This document shows positions 1 through 5,288 of a DNA stretch of 6,066 nucleotides, one piece after another. Each line of letters starts with the position of its first letter. Position 1 is the stretch's first letter. The translations under genes were made by a program, and so were the position numbers. Below the pieces are notes generated by a model. It worked only from the letters and a program-made list of their open reading frames with translations. It had not been told where the DNA came from and searched no databases. The stretch comes from Candidatus Dormiibacterota bacterium (lineage in GTDB: Bacteria; Chloroflexota; Dormibacteria; Aeolococcales; Bog-877). The stretch spans positions 1-6,066 of the forward strand of contig JASHRA010000241.1 of NCBI GenBank assembly GCA_030038765.1, written 5' to 3'.

Positions 1-582
1 GGAGGGCGGCTTCTCCACCATGTCGGGGACCTGGAAGACGGGTCCCCCGCCCTCGACCCGGGCCACGCCGTAGCGGGAGATCTGCTCCCGGGCCACCCGC
101 TTCAGGGCCACCACGGACTGGCCCGTCTGGGCGTGGACGTCCAGCATCTGGCGCAGCAGCGGGGGCGACCCCGAGAAGAGATCGTCGGGGAGCAGCACGG
201 CCACCGCCTCCTCCCCCTCCAGGTGGGGCAGGGCGCAGAGGACGGCGTGGCCCAGCCCCAGGGGCTGCTCCTGGACCACGAACTCCACCCGGCAGAGCTC
301 CGCGATCCGCCCCACCTGGTCCGCCAGCTCGTCCGCCCCGCGCTGGCGGAGCCTGGAGTCCAGCTCCGGGTCCGGAGCGAAGTGGGCCCGGATCAGGGCC
401 TTGCCCGGGGCCGTGACGATCAGCGCCCGCTCGATGCCGGAGGCCACCGCCTCCTCGATCCCCCACTGGATCGAGGGCCGGTCCCCCACCGGCACCATCT
501 CCTTGGGCAGGGCCTTGGTGGCGGGCAGGAAGCGGGTCCCCATCCCGGCGGCGGGGATCACCACAGTTCGGACCAGGGGCAT
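1..582 (-). CDS. galU: UTP-glucose-1-phosphate uridylyltransferase, N-terminal 194 residues (3' end outside window)
   Basis: This enzyme makes UDP-glucose from UTP and glucose-1-phosphate in the cytoplasm, feeding cell-envelope glycan, exopolysaccharide and trehalose synthesis. The visible 194 residues form most of a nucleotidyltransferase Rossmann-type fold. The N-terminal nucleotide-binding signature lies at residues 9-23 (IPAAGMGTRFLPATK), followed by KEM at 27-29 and the substrate-side helix IEEAVASGIE at 42-51. QPLGLGHAV lies at 106-114, the metal-site strand VLLPDD at 129-134, YGVA at 171-174 and MVEKP at 188-192. The FLPATK-x3-PKEM pattern separates GalU from the thymidylyltransferase RmlA. 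The ATG at 582 is chosen because it starts the first strand at the usual place. The frame stays open for at least 60 codons further upstream, but nothing there resembles the family. No Shine-Dalgarno sequence is evident before this ATG, so a short or leaderless transcript is possible. The gene lies downstream of the toxin gene on the same strand, with a 178-bp gap. Family assignment is firm; the C-terminal third is not visible. Confidence 0.93.
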   Translation of the reverse strand, partial: MPLVRTVVIPAAGMGTRFLPATKALPKEMVPVGDRPSIQWGIEEAVASGIERALIVTAPGKALIRAHFAPDPELDSRLRQRGADELADQVGRIAELCRVEFVVQEQPLGLGHAVLCALPHLEGEEAVAVLLPDDLFSGSPPLLRQMLDVHAQTGQSVVALKRVAREQISRYGVARVEGGGPVFQVPDMVEKPPS

Positions 583-760
583 CTCGGGGGATTCTGATAG
601 GGAGGAAGGATCTGAGGCAAGCTCGGGAAGGCCAGCCCGAGGCGGCGGGTAGACCAAGGCGGTCAGCAGCTGCCCGCCGAGTAGGCAGGTGCCGGAGCCT
701 CGCAACTGCCACTTCCGGCTGCTGCGTGGTCGTGGTGGGCGGCGGCCGGGCTCCGCTGGG
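583..760. other. Intergenic stretch between toxin gene and galU
   Basis: I see no gene here. Read on the minus strand it should hold the end of the toxin-antitoxin transcript and the galU promoter. A 6-bp inverted repeat (CTCGGG at 622-627, CCCGAG at 636-641, 8-nt loop) is followed on the minus strand by a pyrimidine-rich stretch rather than a real T-tract, so it is at best a weak terminator. A second hairpin (GGGTC at 758-762, GACCC at 766-770) straddles the toxin stop codon. A TTGCCT box (620-615) and a TATCAG box (599-594) with a 15-nt spacer, both on the minus strand, could form a sigma-70-like promoter placing the transcript start within a few bases of the galU ATG. The spacing is short and the boxes are imperfect, so this is only a suggestion. 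Confidence 0.35.
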
Positions 761-1180
761 TCAGCGACCCGGAGACGCGGTGCTCAACCCGTTCTGCTTG
801 CAGGCAGCGATCAGGCGCTCGTCATAGGCGATCACGCGATCGACATCGAGGAGGATCGCGGTGGCCAGGTGGATCGCGCCGAGTGTGCGCAGCACGGGAG
901 GGCCGACACGACGGGCGAGGCCGACCACCTCCCCGGTGATGAACCGTTCAGCAACGCCAGAGAGCGCTCCCTCGGCAGCGTCGCGCAACTCACGCTCGCC
1001 ACTGGAACGGCCCTGGAGACGCGACCGCAGTGCGCGACTCACCTCGATCCAGGCGAGTGACGAGGAGAGGATCAGCGCACTCTCGGTGGTGTAGTCAGTG
1101 ATGGCGCTCTCCAGAGCGTCGGATTCGGTCTCCGTCACCGCCCTCTTGATCAGAGCGCTGCTGTCGAGGTAGACGCGCAC
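761..1180 (-). CDS. vapC: VapC-like PIN-domain ribonuclease toxin, probable active-site substitution
   Basis: A 139-residue single PIN domain, the usual VapC length. VapC toxins are Mg2+-dependent endoribonucleases that cut tRNA or rRNA and are neutralised by the partner antitoxin. The PIN acidic positions are readable. Asp6 is in the first strand (YLDSSALIK, 4-12), Glu46 is in WIEVSRA (44-50), and Asp120 is in IAYDERLIAA (117-126). The position that is normally Asp in the L-D-A-[IL]-H-L-A-T-A motif is Gly101 (LRTLGAIHLATA, 97-108; codon GGC at 880-878). Loss of this metal-binding acid may weaken or abolish nuclease activity. The start is GTG at 1180, one base after the antitoxin stop (TGA-G-GTG) and without a strong ribosome site, so translation is probably coupled to the antitoxin. 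Base composition is lower in GC (37/60 at 1081-1140) than the flanking genes, consistent with horizontal arrival. PIN family assignment is strong; whether it is an active toxin is doubtful. Confidence 0.88.
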   Translation of the reverse strand: MRVYLDSSALIKRAVTETESDALESAITDYTTESALILSSSLAWIEVSRALRSRLQGRSSGERELRDAAEGALSGVAERFITGEVVGLARRVGPPVLRTLGAIHLATAILLDVDRVIAYDERLIAACKQNGLSTASPGR

Positions 1181-1181
1181 C

Positions 1182-1451
1182 TCAGATGCGGTCGTCCCGC
1201 TGCAGAAGATCGGCGCTGCTGACTCCTGGCGGCAGCGTCAGCCGGGTCAGGACCCTGCGGTACGGAACCCTCGGGGGCCGGACCGTCCCGGTGGAAACGA
1301 GCGCCTGCAGCTCACTGCGAGCGTCGCCCTGGACATCCAGGTTGAGATGCCGTCCGATAGCTTCACGCACAACTGCCTGCTGTGAGCGGCCTGTGCGCTC
1401 AGCCTCGTTCCGAATCGCCTCCTCCGTCTCGGGCCCGAGTCTCAAGTTCAT
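1182..1451 (-). CDS. vapB: VapB-like ribbon-helix-helix (CopG-type) antitoxin
   Basis: An 89-residue partner and presumed repressor of the PIN toxin. The N-terminus shows a ribbon-helix-helix DNA-binding domain: a short strand MNLRL (1-5), then helix PETEEAIRNEAERTG (7-21), the turn, and a second helix SQQAVVREAIGRHLN (23-37). The C-terminal half should wrap the toxin, and its last segment SADLLQRDDRI (79-89) resembles the acidic/basic tail typical of antitoxins that dock on PIN toxins. The ATG at 1451 is preferred. The frame could extend seven codons to a TTG at 1472, but that would add MWYHHFS ahead of the DNA-binding strand and would place coding sequence over the putative operator. Neither start has a Shine-Dalgarno sequence. 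The gene is followed one base later by the toxin start, the classical antitoxin-first order. Base composition is AT-richer than the neighbours (37/60 GC at 1321-1380). Confidence 0.85.
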   Translation of the reverse strand: MNLRLGPETEEAIRNEAERTGRSQQAVVREAIGRHLNLDVQGDARSELQALVSTGTVRPPRVPYRRVLTRLTLPPGVSSADLLQRDDRI

Positions 1452-1461
1452 GCTGAAATGA

Positions 1462-1492
1462 TGGTACCACAAAGGTACCCAAAGTGGTACCT
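1462..1492 (-). promoter_or_regulatory. Candidate toxin-antitoxin operator: three GGTACC palindromes
   Basis: The hexamer palindrome GGTACC occurs at 1463-1468, 1474-1479 and 1486-1491, with starts 11 and 12 bp apart, about one helical turn. The outer two are extended into a perfect 8-bp inverted repeat (GGTACCAC at 1463-1470, GTGGTACC at 1484-1491), and CAAAG follows the first two copies as a direct repeat. It sits 11-41 bp upstream of the antitoxin ATG, where ribbon-helix-helix antitoxins usually bind to autorepress their operon. The minus strand also reads TACCAT at 1466-1461, a possible -10 element that would start the transcript almost at the antitoxin ATG; I find no convincing -35. GGTACC occurs only twice elsewhere in the window (2141, 3402), both inside genes. 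The arrangement is seen; the function is inferred. Confidence 0.6.
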
Positions 1493-1593
1493 CACCATCC
1501 CTTCATGGCCGCTGTGGGAGCGGTACGGAGGTTCGGTCCCGATGCGGCCAGCGGACGACGAACTCTGCCACCAGCCCAAGCCGGCCGGGCCGC

Positions 1594-1968
1594 CTATCGC
1601 TGCTGGGACTCCACCAGCCGCCAGCGCAGCAGCACCACCCCCAGGGCGGCGCCGGTGGCCAGGGCCCCCATCGCCACCCAGGCCCAGGGCGGGAGCTGGC
1701 CGGCCGCCCGCCCGAACTCACCCCAGGGGTCGTCGAGGGCGTCGTTGAAGGTGATCGGGACCGGCGTCGTCCCCGCCCCCGCCAGGGCCCGCTCGTAGAG
1801 GCGGGCCTTGGTCACGGGGTGCAGGTGCGTCGGGGTCAGGGCGTCCACCAGCATCACGGCGGTCCGGGCCACGGCCCGGGCGGTGGGGTCGCCGGTGGGC
1901 GCCGGCCCCTGCCCCTCCAGCCAGCCGGCCAGCTCCGACGCGAGGCGCTTCTCGTCCCTTCCGTTCAT
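1594..1968 (-). CDS. Single-span membrane protein, putative anti-sigma factor
   Basis: A 124-residue protein with no family I can name with certainty. Residues 1-66 are soluble and probably helical (helix around 5-19, helix around 28-45, then HPVTKARLYERALAGA at 50-65). Residues 67-93 form a linker, and 95-114 (WAWVAMGALATGAALGVVLL) are a clear transmembrane helix followed by a short basic tail RWRLVESQQR. The layout 'short helix, DP, helix, P-rich turn, ARLxERxLA, then a membrane span' resembles small membrane proteins encoded beside ECF sigma factors (the DUF5667-like group), which suggests an anti-sigma role. I see no HxxxCxxC zinc-anti-sigma motif and no cysteine at all. The ATG at 1968 has a strong ribosome site, GAGGAGGAG at 1984-1976, inside the last codons of the sigma gene, whose stop codon ends 4 nt upstream. 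Co-expression with the sigma factor is therefore very likely; the anti-sigma role is inference. Confidence 0.8.
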   Translation of the reverse strand: MNGRDEKRLASELAGWLEGQGPAPTGDPTARAVARTAVMLVDALTPTHLHPVTKARLYERALAGAGTTPVPITFNDALDDPWGEFGRAAGQLPPWAWVAMGALATGAALGVVLLRWRLVESQQR

Positions 1969-1972
1969 GCGC

Positions 1973-2653
1973 TCACTCCTCCTCGGGCGCCTGGTCGCCG
2001 CCGCCGGCGGCCAGGTAGGGGGCGGACTGGAACTCGGGCCCGAGCCGGCGCTCCAGTGAGCGGAGGCCCCGGAAGATGAGCAGCTTGACCGCCCCCTCGC
2101 TCTTGCGCATGACCCGGGCCACCTCGGCGTTGCGCAGGCCGGTACCGAAGCGCAGCGCGATGGCCTGGCGCTGGTCCGGGGAGAGCTGGCGCACCGCCGC
2201 CTGGACCCGGCGCACCTGCTCCGAGCGCAGGGCCGCGTCCTCCGGTCCCTCGCCCGGGTCGACCATGTTCTCCGGGAGCGTGATCCAGCCCTGGCGGCGG
2301 TGGTCCCGCATGACCAGGTTGGCGGCCACCCGGTAGAGCCAGGCGGAGTAGGGGATGTCGCGCCACTCGAAGCGCCCGATCTCGGCGTAGGCGCGCATGA
2401 AGGTGGTGGCGGTGACGTCCTGGGCCCGCTCCCAGCTCCCCGTCTGGTGGTAGGCGAAGGCGTGGATCTGGTCCACGTAGCGGTCGTAGAGCTGGGCGAA
2501 GGCGGCCGGGTCGCGCTTGGCCGCCTCCACCATGAGGCGCTCCTCCTCCAGCTCCCGGGGACGCTTGCGCTGGGGCCGCCGCAGCGCGGGGAAGCGATGG
2601 GGGCGCGGGCGCGGCTCGATCGGGTCCGGGTCGGGCGCCTGGTCCTCGCTCAC
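1973..2653 (-). CDS. ECF-type RNA polymerase sigma factor (sigma-70 family, regions 2 and 4)
   Basis: A 226-residue alternative sigma factor that would redirect RNA polymerase to a specific promoter set. Region 2 covers about residues 48-120: DPAAFAQLYDRYVDQIHAFA, then the core-binding and -10-recognition helices ERAQDVTATTFMRAYAEIGRFEW (75-97) and AWLYRVAANLVMRDHRR (104-120). A linker with an acidic stretch (132-145) leads to region 4 at about 154-204, with the helix-turn-helix NAEVARVMRKSEGAVKLLIFRGLRSL (175-200) for -35 recognition. Regions 1 and 3 are absent, as in ECF proteins. The start is GTG at 2653, overlapping the kbl stop by 4 bp (GTGA), which implies translational coupling. It gives a proline/arginine-rich 40-residue leader before region 2. 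An internal ATG (residue 41, MVEAAKRDPAAF) would give a more conventional N-terminus, so the true start is less certain than the gene. The C-terminal 20 residues are Gly/Glu-rich and carry the ribosome site of the next gene. Confidence 0.92.
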   Translation of the reverse strand: MSEDQAPDPDPIEPRPRPHRFPALRRPQRKRPRELEEERLMVEAAKRDPAAFAQLYDRYVDQIHAFAYHQTGSWERAQDVTATTFMRAYAEIGRFEWRDIPYSAWLYRVAANLVMRDHRRQGWITLPENMVDPGEGPEDAALRSEQVRRVQAAVRQLSPDQRQAIALRFGTGLRNAEVARVMRKSEGAVKLLIFRGLRSLERRLGPEFQSAPYLAAGGGDQAPEEE

Positions 2654-3849
2654 GCGGCCCCGGCCCGGCCCAGTCCCAGGGCCCGCGCCGAGTCGGCGAA
2701 GGCCTCCAGCGCCCGGTCCAGCTGCTCCCTCGTGTGGGCGGCGGTGACGATGGTGCGGACCCGGCCCTGGTCCCGGGCCACGGTGGGGAAGCCGATCGGG
2801 GAGGCGAAGACGCCGCGCCGGCGGAGCTGGTCCGAGAGCGCGGCGGCCCGCTCCGCCTCGCCCACGATCACGGGCGTGATCGGGGTCTCGCTGCGGCCGC
2901 AGTCGAAGCCCAGCCCCTCCAGCCCGGACTTGAAGTAGCGGGTGTTCTCCCAGAGCCGCTCCTGGAGCTGCGGCTCCTGGTCCATCACCTCCAGGGCGGC
3001 CATGCAGGCGGCCACCACCGCCGGCGGGTGGGAGGTGGAGAAGAGGAAGGGACGGCCCAGGTGGATGAGCGTGTCGCGCAGGGCCTGGGAGCCGGCCACG
3101 TAGCCGCCCAGGACCCCCACCGCCTTGCTCAGGGTGCCGACCTGGACCTCGACCTGGCCCTCGAGCTGGAAGTGGCTCACGGAGCCCCGCCCGCCCCGGC
3201 CCAGGACGCCCGAGGCGTGGGCGTCGTCGACCATCACCGCCGCCCCCGCGGCCCTCGCCCGCTCCACGATCTGGGGCAGGGGGGCGATGTCCCCGTCCAT
3301 GCTGAAGACGCCGTCGGTCACCACCAGCACGCGGCGGGCGCCGTCCCGGCGCGCCTCCCCGAGGCGCTCCTCCAGGCCCTCCATGTCCTTGTGGGGGAAG
3401 AGGTACCGGCGAGCCTTGGTGAGGCGGATGCCGTCGATGATGCTGGCGTGGTTGAGGGCGTCGCTGACCACGGCGTCGGCCTCCTCCAGGACCGAGCCCA
3501 GGACGGCCAGATTGGCCGTGTAGCCGCTCTGCAGGGTGAGCGCCGCCTCCGTCCCCTTGAACTCGGCCAGGCGGCGCTCCAGCTCCTCGTGCAGGCTCTG
3601 GGTCCCGGCGATGGTGCGCACCGCGCCCGAGCCCGCCCCCCACTTCTCCGTCGCCTCGACGGCGGCCCGGACCAGCCGGGGGTGGGTGTTGAGCCCCAGG
3701 TAATTGTTGGAGCAGAGGTTGATGTAGCGCTGGCCCTCGATCTCGACCTCGGCCCCCTGGGGGCCCTGGAGCACGGTGAGGGGGCGGAGGCGCCCCTCGC
3801 GCCGGAGCTGATCCAGGCCCTCGGCCAGGCCCCGCTCGAAGTCAGTCAT
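2650..3849 (-). CDS. kbl: Glycine C-acetyltransferase (2-amino-3-ketobutyrate CoA ligase)
   Basis: A PLP-dependent alpha-oxoamine synthase of 399 residues, close to the length of E. coli Kbl. It cleaves 2-amino-3-ketobutyrate with CoA to glycine and acetyl-CoA, the second step of threonine breakdown. Visible landmarks are SNNYLGL (47-53), the glycine-rich GAGSGAVRTIAGTQSLHEELE (71-91), the PLP-stacking His134 in LNHASIIDG (132-140), and Asp208 and His211 in VDDAHASG (207-214). The Schiff-base lysine is Lys242 in GTLSKAVG (238-245), and RPFLFSTSHPP follows later. The start is ATG at 3849, preceded by GGAGGG with an 8-nt spacer; a GTG three codons upstream is too close to that site. The gene overlaps the end of tdh by 8 bp and the sigma gene by 4 bp. 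The tdh neighbour decides against 8-amino-7-oxononanoate synthase (BioF), a close homologue. Some family members, such as a Thermus enzyme, have both activities, so side activity cannot be excluded. Confidence 0.93.
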   Translation of the reverse strand: MTDFERGLAEGLDQLRREGRLRPLTVLQGPQGAEVEIEGQRYINLCSNNYLGLNTHPRLVRAAVEATEKWGAGSGAVRTIAGTQSLHEELERRLAEFKGTEAALTLQSGYTANLAVLGSVLEEADAVVSDALNHASIIDGIRLTKARRYLFPHKDMEGLEERLGEARRDGARRVLVVTDGVFSMDGDIAPLPQIVERARAAGAAVMVDDAHASGVLGRGGRGSVSHFQLEGQVEVQVGTLSKAVGVLGGYVAGSQALRDTLIHLGRPFLFSTSHPPAVVAACMAALEVMDQEPQLQERLWENTRYFKSGLEGLGFDCGRSETPITPVIVGEAERAAALSDQLRRRGVFASPIGFPTVARDQGRVRTIVTAAHTREQLDRALEAFADSARALGLGRAGAA

Positions 3850-4891
3850 GGGTGCCACCCTCCGGAGGATAGAGCACCACCTTGCCCACCTCCCCGGAGC
3901 CGGCCAGCCGGGCCGCCTGCTCGAAGTCGGAGAGCGCGAAGCGGTGGGTCAGGATGGGGCTGACGTCGACCCGGCCGGAGCTGAGGTAGGCGCTGGTCTG
4001 GTCCCAGGTCTCGAACTGGCGCCGCCCGGTGACACCGTAGATGGTGATGCCCCGCATCACCACCGTGCTGGCCAGGTCGAGGCTGATCTCACCGTCGCCG
4101 ATGCCGAGCAGGCTGATCCAGCCCCCGGGGCGGAGGCTGCGCAGGGCGGCCTGGATGGCCTGGGGGTGGCCCGACATCTCCAGCACCGCGTCCGCCTCGC
4201 CCCGGCAGGCGCGGCGCAGCTCCTCCCCCAGGTCCGCTCCGGCGGTGCTGTCCAGGACCGCGTCGGCGCCCATGCGCAGGGCCAGGGCCAGGCGCTGGGG
4301 GACGCGGTCCACCGCCACCACCCGGGAGGCCCCTTCGGCGCGGGCGATACCGACCGCGGCCAGCCCGATGGGGCCGCAGCCGGTGACCACCACCACCTGG
4401 TCGCGGAGCCGGCCCTGGGCGGCGGCGTGGACGGCGTTGCCCATCGGCTCCTGGAAGGCGACCACGGCCGGGTCCAGCCCCTCGGGCGCGACCCGGCAGT
4501 TGCGCGCGGGGACCACCGCCAGCTGGGCGAAGACGCCGTCGGTGTCCACGCCCAGGATCCTCGTGTTCTCGCAGGAGTGGTAGTCGCCGCGGCGGCACTG
4601 GGGGCAGCTGAGGTCGACCAGGTGGCTCTCCACCCCGACCAGGTCGCCCTCCCGCAGGCCCTCCACCCCCTCCCCCAGCTCCAGCACCCGCCCCGCCATC
4701 TCGTGGCCCAGGACGCGGGGCGGGTGGACCCGGGCCGCCGCCCAGGGGTTCCACTCCAGGATGTGGAGGTCGGTGCCGCAGATGCCGGTCGCCACCACTT
4801 GGAGCAGCGCCTCGCCGGGCCCGGGCGAGGGCTCATCGACGGCGGCCCAGGCCGCCCCCGGCCCGCTCCCGGTCTTCACCACCGCCTGCAC
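3842..4891 (-). CDS. tdh: L-threonine 3-dehydrogenase (zinc MDR family)
   Basis: A 349-residue medium-chain dehydrogenase that oxidises L-threonine to 2-amino-3-ketobutyrate with NAD+, the substrate of the downstream Kbl. The catalytic zinc and proton relay are intact: Cys38, Thr40 and His43 in GICGTDLHI (36-44), His63-Glu64 in GHEMAG (62-67), and Glu148 in FQEPMGNAVHA (146-156), a segment typical of TDH. The Rossmann motif GCGPIG lies at 171-176, and Asp195 at the end of the second strand (VVAVDR) predicts NAD+ over NADP+. The structural-zinc lobe (HLVDLSCPQCRRGDYHSC, 90-107) has Cys96, Cys99 and Cys107, but Asp93 sits where the first cysteine is expected. The GTG at 4891 gives the standard N-terminus (M-x-A-V-V-K-T) and has GGAGG 10 nt upstream. 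It is the first gene of the minus-strand cluster and overlaps kbl by 8 bp. Sorbitol or other polyol dehydrogenases are close relatives; the kbl neighbour settles the call. Confidence 0.93.
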   Translation of the reverse strand: MQAVVKTGSGPGAAWAAVDEPSPGPGEALLQVVATGICGTDLHILEWNPWAAARVHPPRVLGHEMAGRVLELGEGVEGLREGDLVGVESHLVDLSCPQCRRGDYHSCENTRILGVDTDGVFAQLAVVPARNCRVAPEGLDPAVVAFQEPMGNAVHAAAQGRLRDQVVVVTGCGPIGLAAVGIARAEGASRVVAVDRVPQRLALALRMGADAVLDSTAGADLGEELRRACRGEADAVLEMSGHPQAIQAALRSLRPGGWISLLGIGDGEISLDLASTVVMRGITIYGVTGRRQFETWDQTSAYLSSGRVDVSPILTHRFALSDFEQAARLAGSGEVGKVVLYPPEGGTHD

Positions 4892-5040
4892 CCTGGCTCT
4901 GCCTCCGTGCCCTTGGGACCCCTCGCCGGGGCCGACTAATGATGGGGCCAGTCGCGCCTCCCCGTCCGGCGGGGGATCGGATATCGTGGGCCGATCCGGG
5001 GCCGCCCGGAACTCTGAAGGGGGTCTTAGGAGGGACTCAG
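4892..5040. promoter_or_regulatory. Divergent intergenic control region (tdh left, RAM protein right) with inverted repeat
   Basis: These 149 bp separate the tdh start from the divergent RAM-protein start and must hold both promoters. A perfect 7-bp inverted repeat, GGATCGG at 4974-4980 and CCGATCC at 4991-4997, has a 10-nt AT-containing spacer; its half-site centres are 17 bp apart. It could be an operator for a dimeric regulator or an RNA hairpin in the 5' leader. On the plus strand, TTGGGA (4913-4918) and ACTAAT (4935-4940) with a 16-nt spacer are a weak promoter candidate for the RAM gene. No convincing minus-strand promoter for tdh was found. Ribosome sites are clear at both ends (AGGAGGGA just before 5041; GGAGG on the minus strand before 4891). 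Confidence 0.45.
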
Positions 5041-5271
5041 ATGGTCCGGGCGTACATCTTGATGACGCTGGAGCCGGGCAAGGCGATGGACGTGGTGGGA
5101 CGCATGCGCCAGGAGCCCGGGGTGACCCAGGTGGACGCCATCACCGGGGAGTACGACGCCATCGCCCAGGTCGAGGCCAAGGACGTGAGGGGGATCGGGA
5201 CCCTCATCGTCGACCGCCTCCAGGGCCTGGGCGGGGTGATGCGCACGGTGACCTGCCTGGCCGTGGAGTAG
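5041..5271 (+). CDS. Stand-alone Lrp/AsnC-type ligand-binding (RAM) domain protein
   Basis: A 76-residue protein made only of the C-terminal effector domain of Lrp/AsnC regulators, without the helix-turn-helix. The beta-alpha-beta-beta-alpha-beta order can be read: strand AYILMTLE (4-11), helix KAMDVVGRMRQEPG (14-27), strand VTQVDAITGE (28-37), strand YDAIAQVEAKD (38-48), helix GIGTLIVDRLQGLGG (51-65), strand VMRTVTCLAVE (66-76). The TGEYDAIAQVEA segment is the family hallmark, located in the amino-acid-binding loop region. Such proteins form dimers and higher rings that bind amino acids; some act on full Lrp-type regulators or on enzymes. The ATG at 5041 is preferred over an in-frame ATG at 4939 because it has AGGAGGGA five bases upstream and begins exactly at the first strand. 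It is divergent from tdh-kbl, so a role in sensing threonine or glycine is a reasonable guess but is not shown by the sequence. Confidence 0.9.
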   Translation: MVRAYILMTLEPGKAMDVVGRMRQEPGVTQVDAITGEYDAIAQVEAKDVRGIGTLIVDRLQGLGGVMRTVTCLAVE

Positions 5272-5288
5272 GCCCGGAGCCGGAGGGA

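Noticed and set aside
622..641. Hairpin as an intrinsic terminator for the toxin-antitoxin operon
   Set aside because: Only a 6-bp stem with an 8-nt loop and no T-tract; too weak to call.
133..652. Plus-strand open frames opposite galU
   Set aside because: They lie antisense to a clear GalU reading frame, have low-complexity His/Gly/Arg/Pro-rich products and no family features; high GC removes stop codons.
1452..1472. Antitoxin start at TTG 1472
   Set aside because: It adds seven residues before the DNA-binding strand, overlaps the operator repeats and has no ribosome site; the ATG at 1451 fits the family.
1458..1798. Plus-strand open frames across the operator and the membrane-protein gene
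   Set aside because: Antisense, proline/alanine-rich, without ribosome sites; the minus-strand membrane protein has a strong ribosome site and a clean transmembrane helix.
2654..3643. Upstream extension of the sigma-factor frame through kbl (556 codons in total)
   Set aside because: The added part is a Gly/Arg/Pro-rich out-of-frame reading of kbl; the coupled GTG at 2653 is the sensible start.
2734..4939. Long plus-strand open frames opposite kbl and tdh (up to 409 codons)
   Set aside because: Products are His/Ala/Gly-rich mirror translations of well-supported enzymes on the minus strand, without domains or ribosome sites.
4939..5040. N-terminal extension of the RAM protein to an ATG at 4939
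   Set aside because: The strong ribosome site just before 5041 and the domain boundary at 5041 favour the shorter protein; the extra 34 residues resemble no part of the family.
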